A stretch of DNA of 14,141 nucleotides from Jimgerdemannia flammicorona (lineage: Eukaryota; Mucoromycota; Endogonomycetes; Endogonales; Endogonaceae), in the NCBI GenBank assembly GCA_003990745.1, contig RBNI01004392.1:1-14141 (forward strand), given 5' to 3'. Positions within the stretch are counted from its first letter, which is position 1. Every line of letters begins with the position of its first letter. The notes under the pieces are model-generated. The model ran no database searches. It saw only the letters and a program-made list of their open reading frames with translations, and was not told the origin of the DNA. Positions 7,772 through 14,141 of the stretch are shown here, piece by piece. Position numbers and translations under genes: made by a program.

Positions 7772-8566
7772 ATGTTCCAAGACATCAGAAGAGCTATGAG
7801 GACCTGCTCAAGAAGGACTCCTAGTGTCAACCTGGGCACTGCAGACCCTTATCACTTCATTCTCTACCACTGTAAAATGGAAACAAGGATCACCATTGCT
7901 ACCAAATGCCTCCAAATGTGGCAGGAGTATGAAATAGGAAACCTCCTCTGCCAGGAGTTCCCACAGGCCAGCACCCAGGAGCTACAAGGTGCCACTCCCA
8001 TAGATATATGCGAAACAAGGACAGCTAAGAAGATCCATCAGATCTTCAGGCATGCACCATGGTCAATCCCCAACTTGGAGTATGTTAGAGTCTCAGATTT
8101 CAGAAACCTGTCATCTTGCCGCATCAATACACTAGAAGCCAGGGTGGCTACAGAAGCCCAGTCCACTATCACTCTCAAAAGCAAAGAAGTAGAAGACTTT
8201 TGGCACCCCATCCTCCAGGACAACCCAGACCAATTCCTGCAAGGATTGATCTCAGTATTCCAAGGCCCAAGCATCCAGGTTAGATCTCCCCAAGACCCCA
8301 AATTTGTACCCTATTTTGTAGAAGAGAACCTCATAGACTGGAGAGCTCCAGACCTTGTTCCCGATTTTCCTGCCACAGCCGAACGTGATGACATCATTGG
8401 CAATGATGTCATCCCTCGTGACTTCGACATATGCAAGATGCATGACATACCTGAAGTATGCGAAACACGTGACCTACATGATGAATTCACAGATCTCATC
8501 TCCTTCAGTGATGATGACAGTGATGATGATGAAGAAGCCCCCATGGTCCTGAACTTTCTGCTCTAA
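7772..8566 (+). CDS. LTR-encoded protein of unknown function, 3' LTR copy (264 codons, intact frame)
   Basis: The frame is open from 7652 to TAA 8564-8566. The ATG used by the 5' copy has become ATA at 7709-7711, so the first remaining Met is at 7772 and the protein is about 21 residues shorter than the ancestral form. The product starts with a basic segment (MFQDIRRAMRTCSRRTPS), has a central Trp-containing region, two Cys-Glu-Thr/Met-type repeats near the C terminus, and ends with a Ser/Asp/Glu-rich tail (SFSDDDSDDDEEAPMVLNF). No known domain, signal peptide or membrane helix is recognisable. The acidic tail would suit a nuclear or chromatin-contacting accessory factor, but this is only a guess. 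It lies upstream of the second TATA box, hence in U3. Differences from the 5' copy (about 59 in 858 bp) are as dense as in the non-coding LTR. Confidence 0.65.
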   Translation: MFQDIRRAMRTCSRRTPSVNLGTADPYHFILYHCKMETRITIATKCLQMWQEYEIGNLLCQEFPQASTQELQGATPIDICETRTAKKIHQIFRHAPWSIPNLEYVRVSDFRNLSSCRINTLEARVATEAQSTITLKSKEVEDFWHPILQDNPDQFLQGLISVFQGPSIQVRSPQDPKFVPYFVEENLIDWRAPDLVPDFPATAERDDIIGNDVIPRDFDICKMHDIPEVCETRDLHDEFTDLISFSDDDSDDDEEAPMVLNFLL

Positions 8567-8573
8567 GTTCCTT

Positions 8574-8713
8574 GTTACACTGGATAATGCCAGCACTGGT
8601 ATTCTCATGTAACACTGAATAATGCCAGCACCAGTATTCTGAGGTGACGTGAAATTGTTCCAGCACCAGCATTTTGATGTGATACCAAATAATACCAGCT
8701 CTGGAACTTAGTA
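8574..8713 (+). repeat. 4 x 35-bp tandem repeat with palindromic cores (3' LTR)
   Basis: The same four-unit array as 1328-1467, 8 bp after the LTR frame's stop codon. The cores are slightly altered by transitions, for example CACCAGTATT where the 5' LTR has CACTGGTATT, a reciprocal CA/TG difference. Confidence 0.8.
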
Positions 8714-8774
8714 GTTTTAGTTATTGGAATTTATATTTAGCTTTATATCTTAGCAACCATTGAATTATATTTTA

Positions 8775-8807
8775 TATAAATATCCCTCTTATTTTCTCTG
8801 AAATAAA
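8775..8807 (+). promoter_or_regulatory. downstream LTR core: TATAAATA and AATAAA (3' LTR)
   Basis: TATAAATA at 8775-8782 and AATAAA at 8802-8807. In the 3' LTR the AATAAA is the candidate poly(A) signal for both the genomic RNA and any LTR-frame transcript; the TATA box could also send transcription outward into the flank. Confidence 0.6.
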
Positions 8808-9011
8808 GTCAGTTCCAGTTTCACTTACACACACTTCCTTGCAAGTAATCTAAAAGATAACAAGACAGTTAAAGATAAGAAGTTTGAGGACTATAAGACC
8901 TTGGGAAGGCACTCCAATAAGAACTTGCTTATAACAACTCGAGTTAGTCTAAGAGATACACCTTGAAGAGAATCTGGCATATTTGAAGGACTCAGCAACC
9001 ACTATGTGACA

Positions 9012-9017
9012 ATATAT
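9012..9017. repeat. candidate target-site duplication, right copy
   Basis: ATATAT directly after the terminal CA of the 3' LTR, matching 215-220. Confidence 0.5.
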
Positions 9018-9085
9018 AGATATAGAATATGATATGAGAGGCTTTTAATAGTCTGAAAAAAGAAAGAAAAAAAAGTATCCTATAA

Positions 9086-9690
9086 TTAATCGAGTGCTAG
9101 TATAACACTCATTCCTTTAATGCATTGCTTGAATTTTGGCCTTGGAAGGGCTTTAGTAAGTGAATCAGCAGTCATATACTCTATAGGAATATATTCCAGA
9201 TATATAGTGCTATTTTCTACATATTTTCAAATAAAGTGGTACTGTATATCAATATGTTTCATTCTGCTATAGTGTACTGGATTCTTAGTAAGTATTATCA
9301 TTGATTAGTTATCTTGCTTAATCAGTATAGAGTTCTCCTGAGTGAAACTGAGCTCCTTTAGTAGTTTGCAAAGCCAAATAGCTTTCTTTATTACCAATAA
9401 CAATGTCTGATATTCAGCTTATATAGATGAGATCACAATGAAGGATTGCTTATGTATTTGCCATGAGATTACAGATCTTTTACCAATGTGAAAGAGATAT
9501 TCAGTCATAGACTGGTGGTTATCTAAGTCTCCAACCCAATCAGTATTATAAGTACTAGATAGCTAGATGCCATTACTCTCACTTAATCTAATATTACCAT
9601 CTGAAGTAAGCATATAGTACACTGATCTCTTTAAGTATCTGAGTATCCTCTTGATTGTCATTCAATGAAAATTATCATAGTATAAGGAAT
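9086..9690 (-). pseudogene. pol: Copia RNase H and C terminus of pol
   Basis: The end of pol is plain on the minus strand: YMTADSLTKALPRPKFKQC lies at 9122-9178, the canonical Copia C-terminal block, and is followed by a stop at 9086-9088. Just upstream the NPVHYSRMKHIDIQYHFI block (about 9233-9290) marks the RNase H/C-terminal region common to Copia pol, and further upstream an SAEYQ-like block reads AEYQTLL. Stops interrupt it repeatedly, mostly where Trp, Gln or Arg is expected. Confidence 0.92.
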
Positions 9691-10680
9691 ATTGTGCCAC
9701 CTTATTCATAGTATATAATATATTAGGCCTTATTTCTAGGATAAGATATATAAGAGAGCTGACTACTTGTTAATAGGAAATGTTGTTAGTATTGTTCTTG
9801 TTAATATCATCCTTGGATATAGTATTTGGCTTTCTTAACTTCATAGAAATATCAATAGGAGTGTTGATGGGCTTACAATCACTTATATTGAAATATTTGA
9901 GAATGGCTTTGGCATAAGTTTCTTGAAAGAGATATATGGTATATATATTTCTGTTATATATGATAGATATCCCCAAAAGAAAGGATGTATTACCTATATC
10001 AGTCATCTTAAATTCTCAGCATAGAGTTTCCTTTACTCCATTAAGCCTGTTCCTGTTGATTATGATAATGATATCATCAACCCATATATCAATAAATACT
10101 ATACTATTATTATAATATTAGATATATATACAATTATCTACTTCACAATACTTGAATTCATTATCAAGAAGATGTTTGTTGATCCTCTTATTCTATAGGC
10201 ATACTGTTTGTTTAATACCATATAGTCCTTTATGTAATTTGCATATGAGATTGCCATTCTGGTTATCATATAGTTCATATTCTTGTAGTTGACAAACATA
10301 TAGTTTGGTATCTATGTCACCATTTAAGAAGGCTGTCTTAATGTCCATCTGATGGATCTCTAGGTCATATAGCACACCAATTATAAGGAGTATTCTAAGT
10401 AAAGTAAGCTTGAATACTAGTAAAAATGTTCTGTCATAATCTATGCTATAATCTTACAAGTAACCCTTAGTAATAAAATAAGCTTTATATCACTCTATAT
10501 TTTCTTTGATATTGTGCTTTATCCTATACACTCACTTGGATCTAATTGCTTGATAATTGAGTGAAAGAGATATGAGATCCTACATACTATTCTTGATGAG
10601 TAAATAATATTTCTCATCTATTACTTATTTCTATTTCTTGCTGTTAGGATTGATTATGGCTTTATCATATATACTTAGCT
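9690..10680 (-). pseudogene. pol: Copia reverse transcriptase domain
   Basis: Read on the minus strand: an N-terminal block with IDEKYYLLIKN and YRIKHNIKENIE, then LEIHQMDIKTAFLNGD at 10316-10363, LHKGLYGIKQ, the catalytic block IWVDDIIIII (WVDD at 10073-10084, where many families have YVDD), then MTDIGNTSFLLGISI starting at 10006 and the KPINTPID block. This is the RVT_2-type RT of Ty1/Copia. The two longest open pieces are 60 codons (10193-10375) and 78 codons (9770-10006); stops elsewhere break the domain. Confidence 0.95.
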
Positions 10681-11100
10681 TGCTAGAAGATATTGCAATA
10701 TACACACATTCATATGCTTTGGCATAGCTCATATGGTCCTTACATTGCTGTTGAGAGCTTATTGATATATCCCAATAGTTTTCTAAATTGGAATGATTTT
10801 CTCAGCAAATGTTGAAGCACTTTTGCTTTTATTTACCCTTTATAGATAATTCTTTGTTATTAGAGAATTTGCTGTCATCTTCATCTTTGATCACTATTAT
10901 TCTAAGCTCAGGCTTAGGTATGTATGTATAATAGTTGAAAATAATTTTGATTGACTACTAGAGGGGTGGATGGTAGTTGCACTGATTGCTATATTTATAC
11001 TAACTGAGATATAGATATAGAGGTTTTGACTAGTACTTCTATGTAGGGTTCCAAGCCATTTCCTTTTTCTCTGAACTACATATATATTATACAAAATGAC
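10681..11100 (-). other. Copia integrase-RT linker, no conserved domain seen
   Basis: This lies between the integrase C terminus and the RT start, where Copia polyproteins have a poorly conserved, low-complexity linker. It is AT-rich with many stops on both strands. Ser/Thr-rich pieces appear on the minus strand around 10897-11094, but no family is recognisable. Confidence 0.5.
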
Positions 11101-12060
11101 TATATACTACTTGTGTAGATCTCATAGTTAGTATACTTTGCTAGAATATTCAAGAAACACATGCTTGCTCACCTTGGGTTCAAATTTATCCCAGAGGGTA
11201 TTGCTTTTGTTGAGGATATATGTATGTCTCACAACTGAATATATATAGATGAGATATATCGGTTTTGGATCTGCTCCATAATTCTTTAGAGATAAGATCA
11301 TTATCTCTGGAATACTTACTATTGCCATAATCCTTACTTAGTGATCAAGTTACATATTAGTTGTAGATATATACTATAGTATTTATAACTTTGGCCCAAT
11401 AAGAATATGACAATCTAGTAGTATTGATCATCATACATACTATTTCTATGGCTGTATAGTTAAATTACTCAGACACACTATTCTGCTAAAGTATATAGAA
11501 AGCCATCATTTGATAGATTATGTTATGTTTTATCAGAAACTACTTAAATGTGTTATTGATATATTTATATTCATTGTCTGATCATATAGTACATATTCTA
11601 CATCCAGTTTCATTTTTGTTAATCACTTTGAATTCTTTGAATTTATTTAAGACTTTGCTCTTTACTGATAAGAGATATATATATGTATACCCTATATATA
11701 TAATTGTTAATGAATGTGAGAAAATACCTCTTGCTGGAGTATGATGGAGTATGCATTAGCCTGTATATATCTGTATACATGAGGTCAAGGATCTCAGATA
11801 TATACTTTAATCATTCTTTGAATGGTCACTAGGATGCTTTTTTTACTATGCAATCTTCATAGAAACTGTTATGCAGATATACTACTAGTAATCCTCTGAT
11901 ATATTTACTTCTTATCATATATTTGAGACTCATCTTGCCAATATGTTCTAAGTATTGATACCACATATTGGATACATTAGGTATAGTTGTCATATATATG
12001 AAGGCTTTTATGCTATTTAGTATACTATTGATCATATAAAGATTACCACATTTTGAGGCT
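11100..12060 (-). pseudogene. pol: Copia integrase (pre-integrase zinc domain, DDE core, C-terminal part)
   Basis: On the minus strand the zinc-binding N-terminal region reads YLEHIGKMSLKYMIRSKY and then CEDCIVKKAS within 11829-12035; the first His of the family's H-x-R-x-G-H pattern is now Tyr. The first catalytic Asp lies in LMYTDIYR (about 11760-11785), followed by RYFLTFINNY (family: FIDDY). The second Asp is in SDNEYKYINN (about 11555-11585) and the Glu in QNSVSE (about 11465-11482). The C-terminal FEPKVSKHVFLEYSSKVY block is at 11128-11181. Stops separate all of these. Confidence 0.9.
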
Positions 12061-12099
12061 ATTATTAACCTCTTATTGTTATGAAAATTATATATACAC

Positions 12100-12400
12100 T
12101 GTTGTGCTCTTTAAATATATATCTTTATTGCCATAGGTTATTATTTTGCCTATAGAGAAAAGGTTCTTTCCTATCTCTAGAGTATATAGTATATCTGCCA
12201 GAGTAGCAGTAGGCTTGACAATATTTCTGTAGAGATATATATCAATATTTCCCTTTTCTTGAGCATAGATGATATTATTATCTCCTAACTTAATAAGTAT
12301 AGAGTGTTCAAATGATTGATATGTGGAGAACTATTCTCTGTGTGGCATCATATATTGTATAGCTCTAGAATCTATTAACCAGATATCATTATTATCAGCA
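12100..12400 (-). pseudogene. pol: Copia aspartic protease with damaged active site
   Basis: The minus strand reads NDIWLIDSRAIQYMMPHRE around the active site, with DSRA at 12361-12372. The family consensus there is D-S-G-A followed by T/S-x-H-M. Here the Gly is Arg, the residue after Ala is Ile and the His is Tyr, each one transition away from the family codon, so the protease is inactive. The downstream part (LADILYTLEIGKNLFSIGK) matches the protease-to-integrase junction of Copia elements. Confidence 0.88.
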
Positions 12401-12543
12401 ATATTAGCATATTTACCAGATATATGGCTAGATATATAGTTCATAGTTTTTCTATCTATACTACTGATGGTATTTACATTATCACTTCTTGTTGACCCAA
12501 AAGTATTTCACTGACTGGTACTTATAGATAATGAGTTAGTAGC

Positions 12544-12575
<32 letters not shown>
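12544..12575. repeat. (AAT)n microsatellite, about 32 bp
   Basis: Nearly eleven perfect AAT units lie between the nucleocapsid and protease regions of the Copia relic. In the ancestral frame this would be a homopolymeric amino-acid run or an expansion after inactivation; the perfection of the units favours a recent expansion. Confidence 0.9.
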
Positions 12576-12599
12576 GTTGATAGATTTGGTGCTAGATCC

Positions 12600-13591
12600 C
12601 ATACTAGCAGAACTGATATTACTGATAGAATTGGTGGTAGAGTTGGCAGCTTGTACAAAAAATAGTTACTACTTTCATCAGTTTTAGTAGTATTTATATT
12701 GTCATACTTCTCTCAATAGTTCCTATATCTACATTACCAATACTGGTTTTTTTCACACTTTTCACTACTCTCTTTATTATTTTCCCAGCAATAATATTGG
12801 TATTTCTTATATTTATACTTGTCACAGTATTCACAATAACCATCATACTTAGTTGATTGGCTATTATATTATTAAGCTTGGGTTTGGACTTATTGACTTT
12901 ATTGACTATATCTTTGACCTCATTTAGTACCACATCTGTGGAACCTGTAGAATGCCCTTTCATCATTGTTTTCTTCAGCACTATTTCCTTAGTACATTTT
13001 CTCATTCATGAGACTTATTATCATATAGATATAGTCTGAAAGGCTGCCACTCTCATGCATGGCTGTGATGACAATATTATATATATCCAGAAGTCCCCTT
13101 GTAAGTACTATAACCTTATCTTCATTGCTAATATAATCTGCAGACATACTGAGGGAATTCACTTTAATTACTATATCATTGATACAACTGGCATATTCAC
13201 AGATACTCTCCTTGGGCTTTATTTAAAAATTGAATAGCTGAGATTTCAGATAGAATCTATTTGATACAGATGCTTATATATAATAATTTCATAGGGCTTC
13301 TCATGCCTCATTGGCTATATTTACATGTATTACAAGCTTTATTTATGAGTTTAATAATATGAATATAATCATGCATAATGCTTGCCAATTGTTTATAGTG
13401 TCATAGTCTTGAATCTACACTTGTAGCTTTGTATACTCTGTCAGACTGCATTCATCAAGAAGATTCATTATATAGAATGCCCAGATAGTGTAATCTTTCC
13501 CATTAAAGATTGGGATGAACCTCTTAACTGTATTTATACTTACAATAGAGACTGCTCTCATCACTGGAACACTTACAATTGGGGTATCCAT
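12600..13591 (-). pseudogene. gag: Copia gag with degenerate zinc knuckle
   Basis: The likely initiator ATG is at 13591 (minus). After about 24 residues comes RFIPIFNGKDYTIWAF (about 13472-13520), the classic F-x-G-x-x-Y-x-x-W start of Copia capsid. A nucleocapsid motif at 12788-12835 reads YCEYCDKYKYKKYQYYCW: Cys residues are in place, but Tyr stands where His is expected (a CAT/CAC to TAT/TAC change). Many stops break the frame; a longer open stretch on the same strand at 12694-13005 reads the wrong frame through this motif and is not the gag product. Confidence 0.87.
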
Positions 13592-13702
13592 ATTGCTAGA
13601 TTGTTCATCACTTGATATTTCTAGTGTATATGATTGTATAGCATATATTTACAAGATATATATATATATATATTTATTATTATTATTTTGCTATATCTAC
13701 TT

Positions 13703-13722
13703 AGTGCTAGCAGGGCTCATAA
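13703..13722 (-). other. Copia primer-binding site, initiator tRNA(Met) anticodon-arm type
   Basis: On the plus strand GCAGGGCTCATAA is the sequence of the initiator tRNA(Met) anticodon stem-loop; on the minus (sense) strand it is the complement that pairs with it. Drosophila copia and several fungal Copia elements prime from an internal cut of this tRNA rather than its 3' end. The site lies four bases inside the 5' LTR boundary at 13727, exactly where a primer site belongs. Confidence 0.82.
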
Positions 13723-13726
13723 TCTT

Positions 13727-13853
13727 TGTTGGAAAGAGGGGCATTTTTATTGAGTTTGTATAGAATATATATTTCATATATTACTGATAGATAATATAAA
13801 ACTGATAAAATTATCAATTATATATTGATATATATCAAGTTGTTATCCCAACA
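13727..13853 (-). repeat. Copia 5' LTR (127 bp)
   Basis: On the plus strand this starts TGTTGG (13727-13732) and ends CCAACA (13848-13853), a perfect 6-bp terminal inverted repeat with TG...CA ends. The inner edge is next to the primer-binding site and gag starts about 135 bp further inside. 127 bp is very short for an LTR. No second copy was found in the window to confirm it. Confidence 0.78.
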
Positions 13854-14108
13854 CTCCTGAATTTAGCCTTCTTATAAAATACTAACCAGAAGAAAATATA
13901 TCTTACTAATATTTATTAAAATGATACCCTTTATCTTAATGATAAATATTGGTAATATTCTCTAAAATAGAGATTTTATTAAGATTTACATTATTATTCT
14001 ATAGGATTTTAATGGGTTAAACCAAACCATATCTTATAATAACTAAAAAAATATTAATTTATAAGTTCAATTTTTTTAGAATTAGTATAAATAGACTGAT
14101 AGGTAGGA

Positions 14109-14141
<33 letters not shown>
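13854..14141. other. AT-rich right flank, no gene seen
   Basis: Beyond the Copia 5' LTR the sequence is very AT-rich, with small palindromes such as CTCTAAAATAGAG near 13961 and no coding signature. It ends in an uninterrupted run of at least 31 Ts (14111-14141) that continues to the window edge. Confidence 0.6.
14111..14141. repeat. poly-T homopolymer (at least 31 bp)
   Basis: A pure T run reaching the window edge. It could be the reverse-strand poly(A) tail of a non-LTR retroelement to its right, a simple repeat, or an assembly edge artefact. Confidence 0.85.

Larger units (their letters stand above)
221..9011 (+). mobile_element. Ty3/Gypsy LTR retrotransposon, complete but inactivated (8791 bp)
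   Basis: A full-length element bounded by two 1545-bp direct LTRs (221-1765, 7467-9011) that begin TGTAATGG and end ATGTGACA. The internal order gag, protease, dUTPase, RT, RNase H, integrase places it in Ty3/Gypsy, where integrase follows RNase H. A candidate primer-binding site follows the 5' LTR and a polypurine tract precedes the 3' LTR. ATATAT lies directly before 221 and directly after 9011; this may be the target duplication, but the site is so AT-rich that its length (4-6 bp) is uncertain. LTR divergence is about 7%, nearly all transitions, and the gag-pol frame has 13 stops, so the copy cannot move by itself. GC content is visibly higher than in the Copia element and both flanks. Confidence 0.96.
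7467..9011 (+). repeat. Gypsy 3' LTR (1545 bp)
   Basis: Direct copy of 221-1765, at a constant offset of 7246 from end to end. It keeps every landmark of the 5' LTR: TATAAAAG at 7622, the long reading frame, the 35-bp array at 8574-8713, TATAAATA at 8775 and AATAAA at 8802. It ends GTGACA at 9011 and is followed by ATATAT. This copy would supply the poly(A) site of the genomic RNA. Confidence 0.97.
9012..13853 (-). mobile_element. Ty1/Copia LTR retrotransposon, heavily decayed, 3' LTR not found
   Basis: Read on the minus strand from 13853 leftwards: 127-bp 5' LTR, primer-binding site, gag, protease, integrase, RT, RNase H. Integrase before RT is diagnostic of Ty1/Copia. All coding blocks are broken by many TAA/TAG/TGA codons and the DNA is very AT-rich, so it is older than the Gypsy element. 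The pol stop is at 9086-9088, and the Gypsy 3' LTR ends only 75 bp further on. Neither the 9012-9085 gap nor 1-220 shows a copy of the Copia LTR, so the left end is lost, too diverged, or beyond the window. Confidence 0.93.

Noticed and set aside
11520..11744. Plus-strand frames in the Copia region (also 12857-13039, 13055-13237, 13515-13763)
   Set aside because: They are AT-rich reverse-strand shadows opposite recognisable Copia integrase and gag blocks.
13703..13722. tRNA gene fragment on the plus strand
   Set aside because: Only the anticodon-arm sequence is present, and it sits exactly inside the Copia 5' LTR edge, so it is a primer-binding site and not a tRNA gene.

Overview
The window holds no recognisable host gene. 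It is a block of transposable-element relics, most likely from a fungal nuclear genome. The hints for a fungus are the pairing of a Ty3/Gypsy and a Ty1/Copia element, a Copia primer site that matches the initiator-tRNA(Met) anticodon arm, AT-rich surroundings, and decay that is almost entirely C/T and G/A transitions. A fungal origin is an inference; no host gene anchors it.

Layout: (1) 1-220, AT-rich flank with an A17 run. (2) 221-9011, a complete but inactivated Ty3/Gypsy LTR retrotransposon on the + strand. Its two LTRs (221-1765 and 7467-9011) are each exactly 1545 bp, start TG and end CA, and are flanked by ATATAT. Between them lie a primer-binding site, gag with a CCHC zinc knuckle, an aspartic protease, a Cys/His-rich linker, a complete five-motif dUTPase, reverse transcriptase, RNase H, an integrase with a GPF module, and a polypurine tract. 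(3) 9012-13853, an older, much more AT-rich Ty1/Copia element on the - strand, read from right to left: a 127-bp 5' LTR (13727-13853), an initiator-tRNA-type primer site, gag, protease, integrase, RT and RNase H, with the pol stop at 9086-9088. Its 3' LTR is not visible; the Gypsy element inserted about 75 bp beyond its pol stop. (4) 13854-14141, AT-rich flank ending in at least 31 Ts.

The most unusual part is the Gypsy LTR. Each LTR carries a protein-coding frame of roughly 280 codons (broken at 463-1320 in the 5' LTR, open to 8566 in the 3' LTR). It has its own TATA box upstream, and a second TATA box plus an AATAAA signal downstream. This places the frame in U3, an arrangement resembling retroviruses that encode an accessory protein in U3. 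Between the frame and the second TATA box sits an exact-period 4 x 35 bp repeat array with palindromic cores. The internal polyprotein also carries a dUTPase between protease and RT.

Both elements are dead. The Gypsy gag-pol has 13 in-frame stops and two frame changes; every stop is one transition away from an Arg, Gln or Trp codon. A hand comparison of the two LTRs gives about 98 transitions and 7 transversions (about 7% divergence), including about ten places where one copy reads TG and the other CA. That is the mark of an ancestral CpG deaminated on opposite strands.
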